A DNA stretch of 57,500 nucleotides, taken from Glandiceps talaboti. Taxonomy: Eukaryota; Hemichordata; Enteropneusta; Spengelidae. This document shows positions 39,522 through 50,900 of the stretch, one piece after another (position 1 is the first letter of the stretch; the number at the start of each line of letters is the position of its first letter). Where the stretch lies: NCBI RefSeq assembly GCF_964340395.1, contig NC_135551.1:32011455-32068954 (forward strand), in the 5' to 3' direction. The position numbers and the translations under genes are program-made. The notes beneath the pieces were generated by a model. The model ran no database searches. It saw only the letters and a list, made by a program, of their open reading frames with translations, and had not been told where the DNA came from.

Positions 39522-42500
39522 CATAATTATTTCTTCACAGCCTCACGTGAATGGCCGATACAGATGTTGACTTGCATCAGGACTAGGAGATTATTTCACA
39601 CATCTGCACCCACAAAGTCACAATGACAAATTCTCTGTACTCTTTAACCAAATTTGGACCATGTGTTACCATGGTGATTATTTTTTAACAGTATGTTACC
39701 TGTCTCCATGGAAATTGATTATACCGTAAATGATACCAAACAATGTCACATTCATCATGTGACTGTCCTGGAAAAATACAGAAATCAGGGCATCGGTACG
39801 GTCTTATTAGACTTTGCTGAAGAAGAAGCCAAGAGACTAGGTTGCAGTGTAAGTTCCACCAACAGTGTTTTTATTAAGGTTTGGCAACTCTGATAACACA
39901 ATGAGGAAATCAGATAAAACAAACACAAATTTTCATACATTGTGTCATATTTTCATATATTGTGTTATATTTTCATATATTGTGTCATATTTTCATATAT
40001 TGTGTCATATTTTCATACATTGTGTCATATTTTCATATATTGTGTCATATTTTCATATATTGTGTCATATTTTCATACATTGTGTCATATTTTCATATAT
40101 TGTGTCATATTTTCATACATTGTGTCATATTTTCATATATTGTGTCATATTTCATACATTGTGTCATATTTTCATATATTATGTCATATTTTCATACATT
40201 GTGTCATATATTCATACATTGTGTCATATTTTCATACATTGTGTCATGTTTTCATATATTGTCATATTTTCATACATTGTGTCATATTTTCATACATTGT
40301 GTCATATTTTCATATATTGTGTCATATTTTCATACATTGTTTCATATTTTCATATATTGTGTCATATTTTCATATATTGTGTCATATTTCATACATTGTC
40401 ATATTTTCATATATTATGTCATATTTTCATATATTGTCATATTTTCATATATTGTGTCATATTTTCATACATTGTGTCATATTTTCATACATTGTGTCAT
40501 ATTTTCATACATTGTGTCATATTTTCATACATTGTGTCATATTTTCATACATTATGTCATATTTTCATATATTGTGTCATATTTTCATACATTGTGTCAT
40601 ATTTTCATACATTGTGTCATATTTTCATATATTGTGTCATATTTTCATATATTGTCATATTTTCATATATTGTGTCATATTTTCATACATTGTGTCATTT
40701 TCATACATTGTGTCATATTTTCATATATTGTGTCATATTTTCATATATTGTGTCATATTTTCATATATTGTGTCATATTTTCATATATTGTCATATTTTC
40801 ATATATTGTGTCATATTTTCATATATTGTGTCATATTTCATACATTGTGTCATATTTTCATATATTATGTCATATTTTCATATATTGTCATATTTTCATA
40901 TATTGTCATATTTTCATATATTGTGTCATATTTTCATACATTGTGTCATATTTTCATACATTGTGTCATATATTCATACAGTGTCATATTTTCATACATT
41001 GTGTCATATTTTCATATATTATGTCATATTTTCATATATTGTCATATTTTCATATATTGTGTCATATTTTCATATATTGTGTCATATTTTCATACATTGT
41101 GTCATATTTTCATACATTGTGTCATATATTCATACATTGTGTCATATTTTCATACATTGTGTCATATTTTCATACATTATGTCATATTTTCATATATTGT
41201 GTCATATTTTCATACATTGTGTCATATTTTCATACATTGTGTCATATTTTCATATATTGTCATATTTTCATATATTGTGTCATATTTTCATACATTGTGT
41301 CATATTTTCATACATTGTGTCATATTTTCATATATTGTGTCATATTTTCATATATTGTGTCATATTTTCATACATTGTGTCATATTTTCATACATTGTGT
41401 CATGTTTTCATATATTGTGTCATATTTTCATACATTGTGTCATATTTTCATATATTGTGTCATATTTTTGATGGGAAACAAATAGAGCTGTATATTTACC
41501 AACTTACCCCAACCCACCACCCCACACACCGTCCTTTCCATACCCTAATTATGGTAATTTCTTGTATTTGTTTCCATCAGTACACATCTATGATATGTTA
41601 TTCTTTGAGTCCATCTCTAAGTATGTATGAAAGCCATGGATATATGATTGGAAAGACCAAAGGGTGTTGTGAAACAGGAGCAGTAAGTACCTTCTAAGTT
41701 TAATAGAGCTTGGGAGATTCAACAAATAATTTTAGTTCAAGACTATTGTTTTCTGAAAGAGATGCAATGTCATGAAAGACATAAACATGTAAATATTTAC
41801 ATATTATAGTAAAACGAAGAATTGTGCTCAGATTTGATAAACCATAGGCACACAAGGTCAATATCAAAGTCAAACCATATATCATATTTATCACAGTAGC
41901 CAACTTTTTAGTTTTAACAGCTGGTAGAAAGATGACAATATTGGGATATTTGATACAAAAAATATTGTTATATCTGGATGTTGTTTTGATACTCAGATAT
42001 TTGACAGTTCAACAAGAGATGATTATTTAAATATATAAATCTTTAAAAGTGCACTAGCTGCAACACAAACGTTTGTTTAAAAGTGCACTAGCTGCAACAC
42101 AAACATTTGTTTAAAAGTGCACTAGCTGCAACACAAACGTTTGTTTAAAAGTGCACTAGCTGCAACACAAACGTTTGTTTAAAAGTGCACTAGCTGCAAC
42201 ACAAACGTTTGTTTAAAAGTGCACTAGCTGCAACACAAACGTTTGTTTAAAAGTGCACTAGCTGCAACACAAACGTTTGTTTAAAAGTGCACTAGCTGCA
42301 ACACAAACGTTTGTTTAAAAGTGCACTAGCTGCAACACAAACGTTTGTTTAAAAGTGCACTAGCTGCAACACAAACGTTTGTTTAAAAGTGCACTAGCTG
42401 CAACACAAACATTTATTTAAAAGTGCACTAGCTGCAACACAAACGTTTGTTTAAAACTGCACTAGCTGCAACACAAATGTTTGTTTAAAAGTGCACTAGC

Positions 42501-43141
42501 TGCAACACAAACGTTTGTTTAAAAGTGCACTAGCTGCAACACAAACGTTTATTTAAAAGTGCACTAGCTGCAACACAAACATTTGTTTAAAACTGCACTA
42601 GCTGCAACACAAACGTTTGTTTAAAAGTGCACTAGCTGCAACACAAACGTTTGTTTAAAAGTGCACTAGCTGCAACACAAACGTTTGTTTAAAAGTGCAC
42701 TAGCTGCAACACAAACGTTTGTTTAAAAGTGCACTAGCTGCAACACAAATGTTTGTTTAAAACTTTTTTGTTTGATGCAATGACATACTCCTAATATCAT
42801 ACTCTGCACACGGTGTATTGTATTGTGGTTACATTTATGTATGCAACTGTATTCAAAATATGGAACAATAAATATGGGTCTGCACCCAAATATCTGCACC
42901 CTCAAAGCGATCACAATTTCAGCCTGTTGCTATACTACTTCTGGATACCTCTTTTTGACCTCTAATTAATAAGTACAATGTCTAATTATTTGCAGTGAAG
43001 ATATTGTGGGTTAGCTGATAAAAAAAATAATATTCTAGTTACATAGCCTGTACCATTTTTAGTACAACTGAACTTATAAGGTTCAGTAGTGCTATAGGCA
43101 TTGCTAAGTGTCTGTCTGTCTGCCTGTATGTCTGTCAGTGG

Positions 43142-43232
<91 letters not shown>

Positions 43233-44668
43233 CAACTTTAAGTCAAAAACCGCTCTACCAATTGCCATGATATTTGGTTGGTGTATTACCTTGGGTGTCT
43301 AGTTGGGAAATTGTTCAAATCAAAATGTTCTTACCACCTGTGTGTGATCTGGGTTTAAAAAAATGTGATTTTTTGTCAAAATACTTAAACTCAAAAACTA
43401 CTGGGCAGATTGGTCTGAAATTTGATGGGAACATTGTTTAGATTAAGAATTGTTCATGATATGATGATCCCATCAGTGATATGCAAATTAGGGCTAAAAT
43501 GTGTCTTTTTGGTCAAAATCCGTTACTTCCAAAACTCTCTGAGCAGATTGGGCTGAAATTTAATGGGGATGCTTCTGGGGGCATATAGATGAAGAAATGT
43601 TAAGCATATAATGATTTCATAAATTATGTCCAAATTAGGTGTAAAAATGTGAATTTTGGTGAGAAGCGTATATCTCAAAAAGTACTGATACTTGGTGAGC
43701 TATTTCTAGAAGTGTTATTCTGCAGATTTTCGTCAAAACATTTTGACACTAGTGGCCCTAGCAACCATGACCACACCCTTAGCAACAACCAAATGGCAGT
43801 AGAATTTGGTTAAATGACAACATCATTTGGTAGACAAGTGAGTAAACATTCAAAAATGTATGCAAATATCCCTAGCAACCATTATCATGCCCATAGCAAC
43901 AGCCAAACGATGGTGTATTTCACAACAGGGATTCATTGACAAGTGAACATTCAAAACATGTATGCAAATATGCCTAGCAACAAGACCACACCCATAGTAA
44001 CTGCCAAGTGATCACATATATTGCAAAGATAAAAACAGATTAATAGACAAGTGAATAAACATTCAAAAAATGTATGTAAATGTGCCTAGCAACAAGACCA
44101 TGCAAATAGCAATAGCCAAATGATCATGTATATTGCAAAGATAACTTGGATTAATAGACAAATGAATAAACATTCAAAAAATGTATGTAAATGTGCCTAA
44201 CAACATAACCATACCCATAGCAACATCTAAATGATCACATATATTGCAAAGATAACAAGGATTAATAGACAAATGAATAAGCATTCAAAAATGTATCCAA
44301 ATATACCTAGCAACAAGACCACACCCATAGCAACAGCCAAATGATCACATATATTGCAAAGATAACATCAGGGATCATAGACAAGTGAACAACCATTTAA
44401 AAAAATATATGCAAATATGTCTAACAACAAGACCATGCCCATAGCAACAGCCAAATGATCACATATATTGCAAAGATAACATCAGGGTTGCATAGGCAAC
44501 TGCATAATCATTCAGCAAGTGAACACCTATACCTAGCATGGATCAGCATGTGGGTAAACATTTTTAAAACTGTACATTTGTGCCACAATGCATTGGCGCT
44601 ATTTTAATTATTTCATGTTTTTCTGTCTGCTTTTGTAGAGATGGTATAAAATGGTGAAGCAACTTTGA
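35747..44668 (+). CDS. GNAT-B: GNAT-family N-acetyltransferase, six exons, 228 aa
   Basis: Paralogue of GNAT-A and GNAT-C with the same exon plan. Exons: 35747-35952, 36789-36917, 37383-37445, 39692-39848, 41581-41682, 44639-44668; phases 2,2,2,0,0; 687 bp with TGA. The ATG at 35747 is chosen because the frame before it resembles neither paralogue. The N-terminal block INIRNMVIGDSEFAARMTVE corresponds to GNAT-C's [20 protein letters not shown]. Motif A is KYRNQGIG (R-x-x-G-x-G, 163-168), so cofactor binding looks intact. Two departures: the Y-I-D-H block has become HIHHVTV, and exon 5 is six codons shorter with the motif B Asn-Arg pair replaced (SPSLSMYESHGY). It may have altered activity. 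The C-terminus is RWYKMVKQL. Its last three introns carry large tandem arrays. Confidence 0.87.
37530..39095. repeat. ~44-bp minisatellite, about 37 copies (GNAT-B intron 3)
   Basis: Core ATTTTACAAGTTCAAGTTAA followed by ACCTTCAGTACACACTAATA. Unit length changes along the array: 44 and 48 bp on the left (with or without an AGTA insertion), 40 and 36 bp on the right, where CAATACACA replaces CAGTACACAC. The left and right halves have therefore been homogenised separately. Confidence 0.95.
39932..41468. repeat. ~20-bp minisatellite, roughly 75 copies (GNAT-B intron 4)
   Basis: Unit TATTTTCATAYATTGTGTCA, alternating ATATATTG and ATACATTG, with occasional 17-bp units lacking GTG. All three plus-strand frames are open for about 500 codons because the unit has no stop; they are not proteins. 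Confidence 0.96.
42053..42758. repeat. 34-bp minisatellite, about 20 copies (GNAT-B intron 5)
   Basis: Unit AAAAGTGCACTAGCTGCAAC + ACAAACGTTTGTTT, extremely uniform; ACGTTTGT and AGTGCACT are short palindromes within it. Confidence 0.96.
43060..44610. repeat. Composite dispersed repeat, copy 1 (GNAT-B intron 5)
   Basis: Begins with the hairpin ACTGAACTTATAAGGTTCAG and a TGTC/TG microsatellite. Next come ~130-bp modules containing CAAAACTNCTGAGCAGATTG + GGCTGAAATTT, then ~115-bp modules containing CCCATAGCAACAGCCAAATG + ATCACATATATTGCAAAGAT. It ends near CATTGGCGCTATTTT, 25-30 bp before the exon 6 acceptor. No coding capacity or transposon class recognised. Confidence 0.75.
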
Positions 44669-45489
44669 CACAGTTGAGACTGTCATGTGACAAGTGGTAT
44701 GCATCAGAGTCTTTACACATAGCAGTTTCTACTAAATAGATCTGATATTCCACCTGGTTTCATATAAAACACAACAGTAAGAGATTGATAATAGTATGGT
44801 GTGCTGTCAAAGAGAAGCACACATGCATGGCTTTTGCCTTACAACATGGAAGTTACACTTCCTTGCTTGAAGTAACGATAACAACAAGAAAACAAATTTG
44901 ATGCATCCACCAAGGCAAGAATTCTGACATGATGTCATTAAAATTCAAAAAAGTAGTCGCCTATCTTTTCTATGCAAAATAATTACAGCCCTGGTATTAC
45001 AGTTTTTAGATGAACACTTTTGACATTTGTTGATATGATCAGTATTTTATTGCTTTAAACCCCCCCCCCCTAAAAAAAACACAATAAAAAACAAAAAAAC
45101 AACAACAACAAACGAACAAAAAACAACAACAACAAACAAACAAACAAACGTCTTCGGTGTTACCAGATATGTCATAAAGCATGAGTTTACTGATCATGCG
45201 CTCATTACAAGAGATTATGAAAAGTTATAAATTTATCAAAGTATGATAATTTTAACATTGTGGATGAATACCAGAGAACCAGTCAGTTTTAACTACTTAT
45301 ACCTTTTCAACTCAGTGGTATAGTTGTAAGAGACATTTGTACAACCTTAATTAATAGGTATCTGTAACAAATAATGAAAAATGTCAAATTATTACATTTG
45401 TACTTATTTAAACAAACCATTGGTCCAGCATGCAGACTATTGTCCAACATGTATGTGAACTTTTGTATATAAACAAACCATTGGTCCAA

Positions 45490-46110
45490 CATGTATGTAA
45501 ACTCCTTAGGCATCGCAAAGTGTCTGTATGTGTGGATGTGTGTGTGTGTGTGTGTGTGTGTGTAAACAACTTAAAGCCATTGCAACCACCCAACAGTGTA
45601 TTTCACTGAGATAACAACAGGGATTCTTAGACAAGTGAACAATCATTCAAAAAGTGTGCAAATATGCCTAGCAACAAGACCACGCCCATGGTAACAGCCA
45701 AATGAATACATATATTGCAAAGATAACAGGGATTAATAGACAAGTGAATAAACGTTCAAAAATGTATGCAAATGTGCCTAGCAACAAGACCACACCCATA
45801 GCAACAGTCAAATGATCATATATAGTGCAAAGATAACATCAGGGATTCATAGACAAGGGAACTAACATTCAAAAAATGTATGCAAATATGTCTTGCAACA
45901 TGTACGTCCATAGCAACAATATCGGGAATGAAATAAACTATTCCACAAACAGCCAAATGATTGCATATATTCAACAAAAGGGTAGGATAGGTAACTGGAT
46001 AATCATTCAGCAAGTGAATATCTATATGTGGCATGGATCTGCATTTGGGTAAACATTTTAAAAATATGTACAGTTGTGCTACAACTCCATTGGCACTTTT
46101 TATTTTCTTG
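45490..46110. repeat. Composite dispersed repeat, copy 2 (partial)
   Basis: Same TG microsatellite, the GCAACAGCCAAATGA and GCAAAGATAACA modules and the CCATTGGCACT end as copy 1; the CTGAGCAGATTG modules are missing. Confidence 0.75.
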
Positions 46111-46127
46111 CAGGAGCTAAACCGCTA

Positions 46128-47500
46128 CAGTTAGGGAGCGATTAGTTTTTACAGCCTGGGGTGGGCCAGTTAGTGTTTGTGTTGTATTAAAAACTAGAGA
46201 CCCCCCTGCAATTCATCCACAAAACAACCCCCCACCCCTTCTGACAAATAAAAAAACACACTGACCCCCCCCCCCACCCATCTGTTGACAATAAGGATTC
46301 TTCTTGTTCTTGCAAAAGACACTCTATTCTCAAATCATAATACTGCACACTAGTTAATTTTACATGTTACATTTTCAGTAATTTTAAGTGTATCTGGTAA
46401 ATTGCTAACCAAAATCCATTGCTTTACATGTATAAAGCTCTTTAGATAGGAACCCTATGAAAAGTATGATTGTCTGTTCACGTACATACAAAATATTCAT
46501 GGTTTAGTAACCAAAAGTTCTAGGATATCTCTTAGATTGAGTGAATTATTAACACAGTTTAATTCAGCTAATCATAAACTACAATATTAGAAATGAAGTT
46601 AATATGATTGTAAATCCAGGGGTTTCACTAAGTTTCAAAGTAGGGGGAGAAGTGGGAAAAGTGTGGTTGGGGAGGGTTTGGGAGGAGAATTCCCCCACCC
46701 CTCACTTTTTAAGATCTTTTTGAAAAATTATCATCTTTTGGAGGCCATTCAGAGCACCATTCATTCATTCATTCATTCATTCAGAAGTAAAATACCACTT
46801 AATATCATAAATGTATCACTAATTTTAGGATTTTGAATGTTTAAATTATTTCAAGTCAAATTGTCAATTAATAATTTTAAAAAATGAGGTAGAAAGTAAG
46901 AAAATTTAGGGAAAACATGTAGAGTGGAGGCCAGTTAACGTACCATTTAGAGATATAAACAATTCATTAAATTATTTGAAAATGTGTCTCACCCTAGATT
47001 TGGCATGTTTTGTGTGCAATTCAACATATTCAGGTCAATGGAGGCACAGATTTTAGAGGCAGTCCATCCAGTAAATTTGGCATTTCATTTATTATGTGTT
47101 AGGTGTACAGCTCAGTACAAGATTACACAATGCTTCTCATGGTGTGCAATATGGAGAAGTCACTTCTAACAAATAACTGTTTCTTAAAGGTGGCCATAGT
47201 GCAGTGTTGTGACTCCATGTCATATGCATGGGATATATCAAGAGACAAAGAGTTTGTTATATTTGAATGTATATTTATAGCTATTTACGGTTTATGGTTT
47301 ACATTTGTTGTTTAAATAAATGTTTGGAAATTTAAGTACAACAGTGTGGCTCATGATTTCGTTTAGTTGTTGAAAATAAGATGCCCTCCCCCCTCCTTGA
47401 TTCACTTTGTAGAAATGATGACCCCTTCTTTGAGTCCGAGGTGACCCCCCCCCCCCCCGATTTGCCGCCTCCGGCCGTAAAACTGATCGCTCCCTTAGTG
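46128..47500. mobile_element. Candidate 1.37-kb DNA element with inverted termini
   Basis: Left CAGTTAGGGAGCGATTAGTT and right (other strand) CACTAAGGGAGCGATCAGTT match for about 28 bp, including the following TTACNGCC. The two C/G-rich tracts (46200-46280, 47380-47460) lie just inside the ends. No transposase frame and no clear target duplication. Confidence 0.6.
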
Positions 47501-47941
47501 CAGTTACCTTCTTCCTTGCCTTACATAGTACCTGTACATAAGGTTGCATGTGTGCAATGTTCAAAGCAATACTCCTAAACCTGACAAAGTATCTGGTTAC
47601 GATCTAGCATAGAGGCATTCCAGTGTTTTGTATGGGTACTTCTTTGTTGACACATTCGTCGCTATAGTACATGTAAAGTAAATACGTATATGTATTGGTC
47701 ACAGTACACCGGTCAATAGAACCTATCTAGTATTACGTAATGGACGTTCATTACATTGGCACTGCTCTGCCAAGTCATAATATCAGCAGAAAACGCGAAA
47801 ATCCTAGTGCATTTGTCCATAGATCAAAGTCCCTCGTCGGCTTTTAATTTTATTTAAACTCCCGATCGCGATCCGTTCTATACAACACTACAGACTCTTC
47901 AAGCTGAACGTCACGTCGTGATCGATTTTGTGGTTTGAAGA

Positions 47942-50900
47942 ATGGACTCCAGCTACGGCGATATCTATGACAGCCATGGCCCGATGGTTCCAGTAGTAAC
48001 GGATCAACCGGGCGCGATAACCTATTCCCCACCACCCTCTGTCATCCCCGGTGAAGATGGCGGACCTGTCTCCATACGGAATATGACCTCAGCGGATAGT
48101 AATTTTGCTGCAAGAGTGACAGTGGAGTCATTCCGAAGTAAATTTGAACATGCTGTAGGAAGGAGAAAGTAGGTAACGTTATATTGAATTGAATACATAC
48201 AATACACTACAATACAATACGATGCCGTACAATACAATACATACATACATACATACAACGTCATACATACAGTGTTATATACAAATACGCCATGTCATTC
48301 GTTAGTGGTCTGAGTTTATGTGTATCTTGTGCCGAAAACCACTTTCTGTAAATCATAGTGTTGTCAAAGTATTATATGGTTGCAATCCTGAATTGCATAA
48401 TGTTACGTATTAAAGTTGCGAGAATACCATAATGTGTAAATATAGTGTTGTCAAAGTATTATATGGTTGCAATCCTGAATTGCATAATGTTACGTAAGTT
48501 GCGAGAATACCATAATGTTCATGGTTTAGTACGTAAATTATTCGTATTATAACTACTAGTCTTTTCATGTTGAGTGGGGACGAAGAAGGGTCACCGGTGT
48601 ATGGCGCTCAGTAGAACAATGGAAGTATAACCCACGTTATACTTCTATGGTAGAACAAACTCATAAATAAGGTAGTCCATAGACCGTCGGCCCCTCTACA
48701 ACAGCACTTGGTGAAACGCAACTGCGGTAAACATCAAAGGATCTCTAACTGTTTATTGTATGATGTTTGTTTGCATACATTAAGCTACATAAGCATTTCC
48801 TGTCCGTTTCAGAGTTGTTTACAATCACTGTGACCTCAGACCACTAAAAATATTCGTTAGTAGTCTGAGCTGTGACTCAGTGATAGTTGCTAGCTATTCG
48901 ACATGTTTTTGACTAAATTTTCCTACCATTTCGAAGTTTACAACTGGTTGAAGACCCCAACAAGATATATATAGTATTTTAGGTTGGTGGAGGGTCTATG
49001 GGTAGTCATAGTGAAACTGGTTTATTTAACAGCAACAGAAGAGGTTAAATTAATTTAGAAAAAAACACCTGATTTTCAAATCATACTTTATTACATGGCA
49101 CCTTGTAGGGAAAGAATATTTTAAAAGCAAACAATAAACACAAAAACAACTCTTTTTAGTCCCCGCGGACGAAGTCCGGAACGGGGACTTATGGATTGGG
49201 TTCCGTCTGTCTGTCTGTCCGTCCGTCCGTCCGCAGCTGTTTCTTGGAGATGCTTGTACCATTTTTTTTCAAACTTGGTACAGGGGCAACATGCTATGGC
49301 ATACATATGCACGTCAATTTGTTTTATGATACGATCCAATATGGCCGCCTAGCAGCCATTTTGTTTGCGAATTTTCCCTGTCTAAAGCCATAACTCAGAC
49401 ATGCTAAAACAGATCTCATTCAAAGTTGGTATTAGGACAGTGTTCTATGGCATATATGTGCATATTCATTGTTGTCATGATACGATCCAATATGGCCGCC
49501 TGGCAGCCATTTTGTTTTTGAATTTCCGTGTCCAAAGCCATAACTTAGACATGCTTGAACAGATCTCATTCAAAGTTGGTATTAGGACAGTGTTCTATGA
49601 CATACATGTGCATATCCATTTTCATCGTGATATGATCCCCATACCCGACCAATCCTTTTTGTTGTAGACATGTTCCATGTCCAACAAGCAGACACAACAT
49701 ATCTAAGTCTGTTTGATTTAGGTTCACAAGTGTTGTTGCGTGATCAGAGTAGTGATAATTCCTTAAAACCCAATCATAGCGGGGACTATGTCATTCTCAA
49801 TGACTTGTTTTAGTATGGTATCGCTCTGCGGGTATTAAATCAATTTGATATTCTCAGCTCGTAAATGAAATAAAATATCAAACATGGATTTTAAAAGTAT
49901 TGTAAATGAAAACAAACTGCAATTATTGCAGCTAGGTCATACTTAGTCTATCTGCTAGACCTCGGATGTTCTTCCGATAGAATACAACACACGCCCGAAC
50001 ATCGCTATCGAGGATGGAACATCCGAGTCACTGCGAACTTCGTTCGCTTATAGTATCGAAAGAAAGCCCGAACGTCTAGCAGCAAGACTAGGTCATACTT
50101 AACTTTTCTAAAATCAATACAGAGCTCTTTGGTCTTTAAAACATTAAGATATAGATAATTATCATCACACCAGTCAGTAAATCTCTCAATCTCATCCATA
50201 GACCCTGGTGTAGGGTCTATGTCTCATCTAAATAAATCGAATCATCATCATTACTGATCTTCCCAACCATTGCTGTTCTTCCCAGCCATTGCTGTGTCAT
50301 CTGCAAATTTGACCACTGGACAAGAGATGTCAGCTGCTTGTATACAGTGTGAAAAGGAAGGGTGCTAAAACAGTGTCCTTGGGTGTACCTGTATACTCTA
50401 CATCAGATTTGTCACCATGTAAATACACGAGCTGTGGTCTATTAGGAAGTTGAAGGTGACAAGTTCATCGCTAAAAGTTTCTGAACAATAAGATGTGGCT
50501 GTATATTGTTAAAAGCACTTGAAAAGTTGAAGAACATTTGTGATTGAACTTCCAGCTTTCTCTAAATGAGGATATACATTATATAAAACATGTAACATCG
50601 CTTCCTCTATACTCTTGTTCTTACGATCAGCAAACTGTAATGGGTCGATAAAATCAGAGACTGCAACTGTTAAATTTATTGAAAGCCACTTTCGTAACGT
50701 CACGCAACTGATCTAAGATCGTTCAGTGTCATTGGTGATTATATAACCACCTTTGTTCTTTATTCGTTGTGAATTTCCTAGTTTTGATTTAAGTTATTGT
50801 CTAGTATTAGTAATATATTTTCAAAAATCTTCAAACCATCTCCTTTGACTTTTTCAGTATTAATGCTGTGACTGCATTGCATACCACAGACTATGCTAAC

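Larger units (their letters stand above)
44669..47941. other. Spacer between GNAT-B and GNAT-C
   Basis: Holds the GNAT-B 3' flank, C-, A- and CAA-rich tracts (45060-45150), composite-repeat copy 2 and a 1.37-kb TIR element. The last ~440 bp should contain the GNAT-C promoter. No further gene supported. Confidence 0.5.

Noticed and set aside
39865-41697. Overlapping 500-610 codon frames.
   Set aside because: Translations of the 20-bp array, which has no stop codon in any plus-strand frame; GNAT-B exons flank it as an intron.
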